From: Thermoflexales bacterium
GTDB taxonomy: Bacteria; Chloroflexota; Anaerolineae; Fen-1058
Direction: 5' to 3'
Assembly (NCBI GenBank): GCA_017882055.1
Contig: JADGQE010000287.1
Location: 1-5,340 of the forward strand
Length of the DNA: 5,340 bases
The notes under the pieces were generated by a model. The model was not told the origin of the DNA and ran no database searches. It saw nothing but the letters and a program-made list of their open reading frames with translations. Below, piece after piece: positions 1 to 5,340 of the stretch (its first letter is position 1; every line of letters starts with the position of its first letter). The position numbers and the translations under genes are program-made.

Positions 1-1797
<1,797 letters not shown>

Positions 1798-1822
1798 ATC
1801 CGTGGGTAACTTTCGGGTGAGA

Positions 1823-2341
1823 TCATTTCTTTGGCATCCGATCCAGCGCGGCCAGAATCCCGCGTAGAATATCGGCGGGTTCGGGCGGACAGCCCGGCAC
1901 AAATACATCCACCGGAATGATTTGATCAACGCTGCCCGCGACCGCGTAACTACCTTTGAATACGCCGCACGTTTGGGCGCAGTCGCCCACTGCCACGACC
2001 AGTTTCGGATCAGGCGTGGCTTCGTAAGTCTTACGGAGCGGCACTTCCATGTTGCGCGTCACCGGGCCGGTCACCAGCAGCATATCGGCGTGGCGTGGCG
2101 AAGCGACGAAATGAATTCCGAAGCGTTCGCTGTCGTACACGGGACCGGTCAGGCCGGTGATCTCGATCTCGCAGCCGTTGCACGAACCGGCGTCCACTTC
2201 CCGAATCGCTAACGCGCGACCCAACAAGCGCTGCGTCTTTGCGTTGATTTGTTTGACCAGCACCACCACTTCGGCCTCGTCTGGGCCGAGCGCTTCGGTC
2301 ACGAGGCCGGTCTTGAGAATTTTCTGAAACAGTCTGGGCAT
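1823..2341 (-). CDS. hyfI: [4Fe-4S] small subunit of a group 4 hydrogenase/complex I-like enzyme (NuoB/HycG/HyfI family)
   Basis: This 172-residue soluble protein belongs to the family that includes NuoB and the small subunit of energy-converting [NiFe] hydrogenases. Four cysteines sit where the proximal [4Fe-4S] cluster is bound: Cys54 and Cys57 in DAGSCNGCEIE, Cys121 in VGDCAQTCG and Cys151 in VPGCPPEP. The CxxC spacing of the first pair is the hydrogenase-type arrangement; NuoB itself has adjacent cysteines. LLVTGPVTRNMEVPL (88-102) is another family signature. The protein should sit on the cytoplasmic face of the membrane arm and pass electrons to or from the catalytic large subunit, which is not in the window. 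The ATG at 2341 is supported by AAGGA (2352-2348) six bases upstream. The gene begins 33 bp after the CarD-like gene and is followed 25 bp later by hyfB, so all are probably one transcript. The N-terminal 45 residues before the cluster motif are longer than a bare cluster domain but not unusual. Confidence 0.92.
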   Translation of the reverse strand: MPRLFQKILKTGLVTEALGPDEAEVVVLVKQINAKTQRLLGRALAIREVDAGSCNGCEIEITGLTGPVYDSERFGIHFVASPRHADMLLVTGPVTRNMEVPLRKTYEATPDPKLVVAVGDCAQTCGVFKGSYAVAGSVDQIIPVDVFVPGCPPEPADILRGILAALDRMPKK

Positions 2342-2374
2342 AGCCTATCCTTTTATCGCTGGTCGCGATAAGTT

Positions 2375-2889
2375 TCAAGCGGGTGAAGCCACGGGCGTCA
2401 AGCCGCGATCCAACGCCTCCGCAATATGTTGCTGTGCCGCTTCGATCGAGATATTCGCCGCCAGTGACCATTCGGCGCCCAGACACAGGCGGGCTTTCTT
2501 CAAGAGGTCATGATCGGTCTGATGTACATCGACGGCATTCTGACGGTCGAGTGCGGCAAGATCACGAATCACCTCAGCCAAGTTCATCGCTTGCAACCCA
2601 GTCAGACGCTCGTATAGCAGGCCTTGCGTTCGACTGCACTGAACGGGAGCATGTGCGGTTTGGAGGCGAGAAGGGCGATCACTGCGGGGAGGTGTTCAAC
2701 GGTGATCGCGGCGCGCGGTTGACCATCAGCCACGGCGAAACGGTCAACATAGATGGTCGAGTGAGTCGTGAGCATGTCGATTAGATAGTAATCGCGAGTC
2801 TCACCGTTAGTCGTGAGCGCCTGTTGGCCGCGTACCACGCCAGCCCCGTGTTTCGGATGAACCACATGATCGCCAGTGTGCCAATCCAT
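2375..2889 (-). pseudogene. carD: CarD/CdnL-family RNA polymerase-binding regulator, split by a -1 frameshift
   Basis: Two adjacent reading frames together make one CarD-like protein. The first (2889-2602, 95 codons) carries the N-terminal RNAP-interacting Tudor-like domain, shared with TRCF/Mfd: GDHVVHPKHGAGVV at 6-19, then YYLID and STIYVDRFAV strands. The second frame (from about 2620 to 2375) carries the helical DNA-binding domain: LAEVIRDLAALDRQN, LLKKARLCLGAEWSLA and EAAQQHIAEALD match the CarD C-terminus closely. Joining the frames at GCC/CTG near 2620 gives VERKALLYERLTGLQAMNLAEVIRDL-type continuity and a 171-residue product, close to the usual 160-165. As it stands frame 1 ends at a TGA (2604-2602) after 13 further codons or fewer out of register. 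The likely lesion is loss of one C from a CCC run. CarD proteins stabilise open promoter complexes; the conserved tryptophan used for this is not evident. AGGAG (2904-2900), ten bases before the ATG, supports the start. Real mutation or sequence error cannot be told apart here. Confidence 0.88.
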
Positions 2890-2894
2890 CGTTG

Positions 2895-3263
2895 CTAAGC
2901 TCCTGGCCCGGCTTGCGCCAGCACCAGCTGGGCGGCCGCTTGGGCAATCGTACGGGTCGCCGGGTCCGCCGTGAGCTGCCAGAAATGGTCGGCATACATC
3001 GGTAGAATCACACCTGCTTCGTTCAGCGCCCGCAGCCCGTCGGTTAAGGTTTGAGACGGATGGCCCAGTTCATCCACGAGTTCGAACAGGGAGACACGCC
3101 GGTGAGGGTTTGCCATAAACCACACCAGCAAATCGCGTTTGGTCGGGGTGTCCAGATGAATCTCAATGAACTTAGCCGCAACGGCGGACAGGGTGCGGTT
3201 GAGCGGGCGTTGAGGCAGCTCCACGTTAGCCTTGTTTTTCGATTGAATGTGGTTAGTCGGCAT
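2895..3263 (-). CDS. Small winged-helix (HTH) protein, likely transcription regulator
   Basis: This 122-residue protein has a polar, basic N-terminus (1-20) followed by a winged-helix-like region at about 28-110: helix KFIEIHLDTPTKRDLLVWFM, then VSLFELVDELGHPSQTLTDG as the likely helix-turn-helix, LRALNEAGVILPM as recognition helix and turn, and HFWQLTADPATRTIAQAAAQL as wing and last helix. The helical order resembles ArsR/MarR-type DNA-binding domains, but I do not recognise a named family. No cysteines are present, so a metal or FeS sensor role is unlikely. An upstream in-frame ATG at 3293 would add ten residues, but TCCTCC on the plus strand (an ideal GGAGGA ribosome site) lies eight bases before the ATG at 3263, so I chose that start. 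The gene is the first one downstream of the riboswitch terminator, and its stop codon is 5 bp from the CarD start, so it is translationally close to carD. It could be a partner regulator of CarD or of the membrane-complex genes; that is inference. Confidence 0.82.
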   Translation of the reverse strand: MPTNHIQSKNKANVELPQRPLNRTLSAVAAKFIEIHLDTPTKRDLLVWFMANPHRRVSLFELVDELGHPSQTLTDGLRALNEAGVILPMYADHFWQLTADPATRTIAQAAAQLVLAQAGPGA

Positions 3264-3271
3264 ATCGATGG

Positions 3272-3277
3272 TCCTCC
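3272..3277 (-). promoter_or_regulatory. Strong ribosome binding site that fixes the wHTH gene start
   Basis: The minus strand reads GGAGGA, a near-perfect anti-SD match, with an 8-base spacer to the ATG at 3263. It lies downstream of the ATG at 3293, which therefore is probably not used. It is the first ribosome site after the riboswitch terminator. Confidence 0.85.
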
Positions 3278-3318
3278 AACCTGATTCAGCCATACAGTGC
3301 GCTGCGTCTCATAACAAC

Positions 3319-3353
3319 AAAGCCCTTGACTCCAGGATAGGAGCGAGGGCTTT
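3319..3353 (-). terminator. Intrinsic terminator forming the riboswitch expression platform
   Basis: Read on the minus strand, AAAGCCCT (3353-3346) pairs perfectly with AGGGCTTT (3326-3319); an inner stem CTCC/GGAG (3343-3340 with 3333-3330) encloses a six-base loop. The stem runs into TTTGTTGTTAT, an interrupted U-tract. It lies 5 bases downstream of the c-di-AMP aptamer and about 55 bases before the wHTH start codon, the usual place for a transcription-terminating expression platform. The stem is also symmetric enough to act weakly on the plus strand, where TTTT follows, but nothing convergent needs it there. Confidence 0.85.
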
Positions 3354-3403
3354 TGGCACGCCGACGGGGTTAGCTGACGGGTTCGGGCTCCAAAAGTAGC
3401 CCT
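3346..3403 (-). promoter_or_regulatory. Predicted antiterminator pairing between aptamer and terminator
   Basis: The RNA segment CCAAAAGCCCU (3356-3346), which contains the terminator 5' arm, is exactly complementary to the aptamer segment AGGGC-UAC-UUUUGG (3403-3390) apart from the three-base UAC bulge: 11 pairs in two blocks of 5 and 6. The same AGGGC is locked in the aptamer's internal stem when the ligand-bound fold forms. The two folds are thus mutually exclusive, which predicts ligand = terminator, no ligand = read-through. The pairing is seen in the sequence; the mechanism is inference. Confidence 0.72.
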
Positions 3404-3465
3404 ACCGGCTCTGGCCGGACTCACCCCAAAGAATCTGTGTTCCCCCGCGCTGAATGGCTTAGGCG
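3359..3465 (-). ncRNA. c-di-AMP riboswitch (ydaO/yuaA class) aptamer
   Basis: The minus strand contains, in order, the conserved blocks of the ydaO/yuaA RNA: GCGGGGGAA (3448-3440), GGGGTGAGTCC (3427-3417), GGTAGGGC (3406-3399) and the long invariant block GCCCGAACCCGTCAGCTAAC (3388-3369), followed by CCCGTCGGCG. Closing pairs are visible: P1 CGCC (3465-3462) with GGCG (3362-3359), a small hairpin CCGGC/GCCGG (3418-3414 with 3409-3405) and GGGCT/AGCCC (3402-3398 with 3389-3385). This class binds cyclic di-AMP and usually turns genes off when the ligand is high, most often K+ transport, osmoprotection or cell-wall genes. Here it sits between arsR, whose stop codon is only 8 bases upstream, and the winged-helix/CarD/hydrogenase-type genes. 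There is no room for a promoter between arsR and the aptamer, so it is probably an intercistronic switch in the arsR transcript. Identification is from remembered family motifs; an Rfam covariance search (RF00379) would settle it. Confidence 0.93.
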
Positions 3466-3473
3466 AATTGATC

Positions 3474-3848
3474 TTAACGGCTGGTGGCGCGTTTGGTTGT
3501 TTTGCGTTTCGTCGGCGCCGGCTCTTCGTCTGCCAGTTCTTCCAACTTCGAACGCGTATCAATTAAATGACTATTGAAAATCCGGCGCGCGACATCCAGT
3601 AATTCAAGCACCTGGGGATCGCGCACGTGATAGATGACGCTGGTGCCGTTCTTCCGGGCCTCGACGATGTTTCGGCTGCGCAGCACGGCCAGTTGCTGTG
3701 AGACACTGGACGACTCAATCTCCAGCCGCAGCTGCAATTCGTTGACGCTCATTTCGCCCGCACGCAAGAGCTCCAGAATGCTGATGCGCATCGGATGAGC
3801 CAGCGCTTTAAAAAAATCGGCTTTGAAGTGGCGCAGGGCGGTAGGCAT
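3474..3848 (-). CDS. ArsR/SmtB-family winged-helix repressor without cysteine metal site
   Basis: This 124-residue protein is a typical ArsR-family repressor. FFKALAHPMRISILELLRAGEMSVNEL (12-38) is the family's opening helices, LRLEIESSSVSQQLAVLRSRNIV (40-62) is the helix-turn-helix with its recognition helix, and ARKNGTSVIYHV (64-75) is the beta-wing. The classical ELCVC metal motif is absent and there are no cysteines, so arsenite-, cadmium- or thiol-based sensing through cysteines is excluded; the usual alpha-5 His/Asp zinc set is not clear either. The C-terminus (110-124) is an unusual lysine/arginine/threonine-rich tail. The ATG at 3848 lies about 65 bases from the predicted transcription start; its ribosome site is weak. 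A consensus promoter overlapping a perfect inverted repeat directly upstream suggests autorepression. Its stop codon is 8 bases before the riboswitch, so it probably leads the operon that continues to hyfB. The signal it senses is unknown. Confidence 0.92.
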   Translation of the reverse strand: MPTALRHFKADFFKALAHPMRISILELLRAGEMSVNELQLRLEIESSSVSQQLAVLRSRNIVEARKNGTSVIYHVRDPQVLELLDVARRIFNSHLIDTRSKLEELADEEPAPTKRKTTKRATSR

Positions 3849-3883
3849 GGCGTTGAAGGTGTCCGTTCACATGATTGATTGCA

Positions 3884-3913
3884 AAGATTCAAAGATTATA
3901 ACCTTTGAATCTT
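3884..3913. promoter_or_regulatory. Inverted-repeat operator, likely for ArsR
   Basis: AAGATTCAAAG (3884-3894) and CTTTGAATCTT (3903-3913) are perfect 11-base arms around an 8-base AT-rich centre. The site begins where the arsR transcript should start, just downstream of the -10 box, so a bound repressor would block initiation. AT-rich palindromes with ATTCAA/TTGAAT cores are typical of ArsR-family operators. The left arm also forms a tandem repeat, CAAAGATT twice (3882-3897). Confidence 0.82.
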
Positions 3914-3919
3914 GTCACT

Positions 3920-3947
3920 ATTATAAGCATCAAGAGCGAACTGTCAA
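3920..3947 (-). promoter_or_regulatory. Sigma-70-type promoter of arsR and probably the whole downstream operon
   Basis: On the minus strand TTGACA (3947-3942) and TATAAT (3925-3920) are both perfect consensus hexamers, separated by 16 bases. The predicted start near 3913 falls at the edge of the inverted-repeat operator. With both boxes perfect, this should be a strong promoter when not repressed. Confidence 0.85.
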
Positions 3948-3990
3948 GGGCAAAGTATGCACGGTGCACGGCTGTTGCAAAGTCGCAAAT

Positions 3991-4017
3991 TGTCATGCTG
4001 AACGCAACGAAACATCT
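3991..4017. repeat. Degenerate copy of a dispersed GTCATGCTGA-type intergenic repeat
   Basis: TGTCATGCTGAACGCAACGA followed by AACATCT closely resembles a repeat I know from many environmental genomes in which the A residues at three positions are G (GAGCGCAGCGAAGCAT). The three differences are all G to A and break the ATGCT/AGCAT symmetry of the intact form, so this is a decayed copy. It abuts the transposase remnant. Apart from this repeat, I see nothing recognisable in 3948-4018. Identification is from memory only. Confidence 0.45.
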
Positions 4018-4018
4018 G

Positions 4019-4560
4019 TTAGGTTGCATATTCACTACCGGACACTTTTTGACACAAAGTTAAACGTGCTGGGAATCGGTTGATCTGGTTCAAGAAATAA
4101 TCCAAAAGTCGCAGGCCCAACTGAAACAATCTCAGGTTGCAGCGCTGCCGCCGATGAATGATCGCTTGCCAGCCGTCTTGCTGGGTGACGGCGCCCAGGT
4201 AAATGACCCACAGGTAGGCCAAGCAGGCGGCCAGCATCAAGCGCGCCACGCGTTCGGGATCGCTCAAGTGACTCTTATCCAATTGAAACCCTCGGCTTTT
4301 CTGGTCGGAAAAGAAGGTCTCACTGTGCGCCCGGTTGCGATACCACGCACACGCGGCCGGGACGCTGGTCAAGTTACTAACCAAGTAAATGGGATCGATG
4401 TAGGCGCCCCCACCAGGCCACCACCATCACGGGGCCGTAGGCATCTTGGGTAAATAGCACGCCCTTGCGAAACGCGCGGGTTCCGCGAACCACCGCCAAG
4501 TCTTCCCGGCTCGACCACGCCTCACCGTCTGCGCTGATTTGGATGTTTTCACCGTTATAC
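4019..4560 (-). pseudogene. IS4-type transposase remnant, C-terminal part with frameshift
   Basis: Two minus-strand frames join into the C-terminal third of an IS4-like DDE transposase. The first (about 4560-4390) reads GENIQISADGEAW through AFRKGVLFTQDAYGPVMVVAWW; the second (about 4395-4019) continues GAYIDPIYLVSNL, then YRNRAHSETFFSDQK. That last stretch is an exact Y-(2)-R-(3)-E-(6)-K signature of the IS4 family, with the catalytic Glu. RGFQLDKSHLSDPERVARLM and the following hydrophobic helix also fit. The frames meet at a run of five G (minus strand, near 4404-4408) where four would keep the frame. Both catalytic aspartates and the whole N-terminus are missing, because the similarity stops near 4560, just before the antitoxin promoter. 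The element cannot transpose by itself. I could not find terminal inverted repeats or target duplications. Confidence 0.88.
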
Positions 4561-4578
4561 GATTTGTGAGAATTTCGA

Positions 4579-4607
4579 TTGACTACCCGGCTTAGCCCGG
4601 CTATAAT
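4579..4607 (+). promoter_or_regulatory. Sigma-70-type promoter of the toxin-antitoxin operon
   Basis: TTGACT (4579-4584) and TATAAT (4602-4607) are separated by 17 bases, the optimal spacing, and lie about 35 bases before the antitoxin start codon. Only one base differs from consensus. Confidence 0.85.
4586..4602. promoter_or_regulatory. Direct repeat inside the promoter spacer, candidate antitoxin operator
   Basis: CCCGGCT occurs twice with a 10-base period (4586-4592 and 4596-4602), filling the spacer between -35 and -10. Two copies one helical turn apart on the same face are what a ribbon-helix-helix-type antitoxin dimer pair might bind for autoregulation. Function is inferred from position only. 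Confidence 0.45.
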
Positions 4608-4641
4608 TGTTGATAGGTCATGAAGAATACGAGGTGAAGTC

Positions 4642-5064
4642 ATGGAAACCGTACCCGTACCCCTTTCTAAGTCACTGTATGATCTGGTCGCGCGGCGAGC
4701 CGCCACACGCAACCAGGCCCCCGCTCGCCTCGTGGAAGAAATCCTATCGGAAGAGCTGATGCCCCACCATCCGTATGTCGAGGTCCTCGACAGCCGCTGT
4801 GGTCCGCGGCCGGTTATCAAAGGTACGCGGGTCGGGGTCGATGTGATTGTCGGCTACGGCCAGGCTGGTTATTCGCCACGTGAAATCGTAGACGATGTTC
4901 TAACTCATTTAACGCTGGCACAAGTCTATGATGCACTGAGTTACTACGAAGATCACCGCGCCGAGGTGGATCAAAGTCTGCAGGTCAATACAACTGAGGT
5001 TTGGCGCGAAACTTTGAGGCAACATCTGGGTGCCGAGATGGTTGGTAAATTGCTGGGCGAGTAA
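4642..5064 (+). CDS. DUF433-domain antitoxin
   Basis: This 140-residue protein has a short N-terminal part (1-39, VPLSKSLYDLVARRAATRNQ then ARLVEEILSEEL) that looks like a ribbon-helix-helix DNA-binding segment. A DUF433 domain follows at about 44-110: YVEVLDSRCGPRPVIKGTRV (the GxPVIKGTR signature), AGYSPREIVDDVLTHLTLAQ and VYDALSYYEDHRAEVD. DUF433 proteins are the usual partners of DUF5615 PIN-like toxins, and that is what follows three bases downstream. The antitoxin is expected to neutralise the toxin by direct binding and to repress the operon. GAGGTG (4631-4636), five bases before the ATG, supports the start. The C-terminal 30 residues (TTEVWRETLRQHLGAEMVGK onward) lie outside the domain and may be the toxin-binding arm; that is inference. 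The gene is intact, unlike its partner. Confidence 0.9.
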   Translation: METVPVPLSKSLYDLVARRAATRNQAPARLVEEILSEELMPHHPYVEVLDSRCGPRPVIKGTRVGVDVIVGYGQAGYSPREIVDDVLTHLTLAQVYDALSYYEDHRAEVDQSLQVNTTEVWRETLRQHLGAEMVGKLLGE

Positions 5065-5067
5065 CCC

Positions 5068-5340
5068 ATGTCGCGTCCCAGGATTCTGATCGATGAAGAT
5101 GTGTAGACCGGCCTGGCGCAATGCTTCTGCCAGGCCGGTTATGATGCGATTTCAGTGAGTGAATTGGGACGCAAGGGCCTATCGGACGAAGAGCAGTTGG
5201 CCTATGCGGTGGTTGAAGGTCGTGCGGTCATCACTCACAACATCCAAGACTTTGCCCCGTTGGCAGAAATCCACTTTCAGCGCAGTTTGCCTCACGCAGG
5301 CATTATTGTCGCGCGTCAATTCGAGAAGGGCGAGTTGTTG
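5068..5340 (+). pseudogene. DUF5615 PIN-like toxin, interrupted by an amber stop, partial at right edge
   Basis: The frame opens with ATG at 5068 and reads MSRPRILIDEDV, then TAG at 5104-5106, then stays open and homologous in the same frame to the window edge: TGLAQCFCQAGYDAISVSEL, GRKGLSDEEQLAYAVVEGR, AVITHNIQDFAPLA and AGIIVARQF. This is the DUF5615 (Mut7-C/PIN-like) fold, in which the LIDED acidic cluster near the N-terminus, the LSDEEQ helix and THNxxDF are the active-site elements. Such toxins are putative RNases of about 110-120 residues, so about 25 are missing beyond the edge. Position 13 is normally a variable residue after the acidic cluster. One base change would restore a sense codon. 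No good in-frame start after the stop would keep the first acidic cluster. The simplest reading is an inactivated toxin beside an intact antitoxin; sequence error or stop read-through remain possible. Confidence 0.88.
5107..5139 (+). repeat. Perfect 11-bp inverted repeat directly after the toxin's amber codon
   Basis: ACCGGCCTGGC (5107-5117) and GCCAGGCCGGT (5129-5139) are exact reverse complements around an 11-base loop. In RNA this GC-rich hairpin would start at the base after the UAG. It lies within coding sequence and part of it follows from the encoded GLA and QAG residues, so it may be coincidental. It has no U-tract, so it is not an intrinsic terminator. Confidence 0.7.

Noticed and set aside
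2610..2630. Programmed -1 frameshift joining the two halves of CarD
   Set aside because: There is no X-XXY-YYZ slippery heptamer at the junction (CGC AAG GCC TGC) and no clear downstream pseudoknot. Loss of one C is simpler.
3044..3562. Minus-strand 172-codon ORF spanning the riboswitch
   Set aside because: It overlaps two well-supported genes out of frame and crosses the structured leader; composition is not protein-like.
3895..3900. Second TATAAT (minus strand) inside the operator as another arsR promoter
   Set aside because: No acceptable -35 at 16-18 bases; it is explained by the AT-rich centre of the palindrome.
3823..4083. Plus-strand 86-codon ORF across the arsR promoter
   Set aside because: It contains the palindromic operator and promoter in its sequence and shows no domain or ribosome site.
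4909..5121. Minus-strand 70-codon ORF over the antitoxin and toxin start
   Set aside because: Antisense of genes with clear DUF433 and DUF5615 motifs; no supporting signal.

Overview
The window looks like part of a moderately GC-rich bacterial chromosome, and a Chloroflexota-like or similar environmental lineage is my best guess. This rests on gene style only (energy-converting hydrogenase-type genes, a CarD regulator, a DUF433/DUF5615 toxin-antitoxin pair and a GTCATGCTGA-type intergenic repeat) and no database search was possible. Two single-base indels in C/G runs and one in-frame stop mean that either real gene decay or local sequence error must be kept in mind.

Layout. Positions 1-3947, minus strand: an apparent multi-gene transcription unit, read from right to left. 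It starts with a sigma-70-type promoter (3947-3920) and an inverted-repeat operator at the predicted start point (3913-3884). These are followed by an ArsR-family repressor gene (3848-3474), a c-di-AMP riboswitch of the ydaO/yuaA class (3465-3359) with an intrinsic terminator (3353-3319), a small winged-helix protein (3263-2895), a CarD-family RNA polymerase-binding regulator broken by a -1 frameshift (2889-2375), a NuoB/HycG/HyfI-type [4Fe-4S] subunit (2341-1823), and a HyfB/NuoL-type antiporter-like membrane subunit that runs off the left edge (1797-1). Positions 3991-4560: a degenerate intergenic repeat and the C-terminal remnant of an IS4-type transposase with its own frameshift. Positions 4579-5340, plus strand: a strong promoter, a DUF433 antitoxin and a DUF5615 PIN-like toxin with an in-frame amber stop at codon 13; the toxin runs off the right edge.

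How it works together (inference). ArsR probably represses its own promoter. Because the riboswitch begins only 8 bases after the arsR stop codon, the same transcript probably meets a second, intercistronic checkpoint where c-di-AMP decides whether transcription continues into the regulator and membrane-complex genes. A segment of the aptamer can pair over 11 bp, with a 3-nt bulge, with the 5' arm of the terminator, which gives a concrete antiterminator and an OFF-switch logic. Control of a respiratory or hydrogenase-like, ion-translocating complex by a c-di-AMP riboswitch embedded behind an ArsR gene is the most interesting feature of the window.
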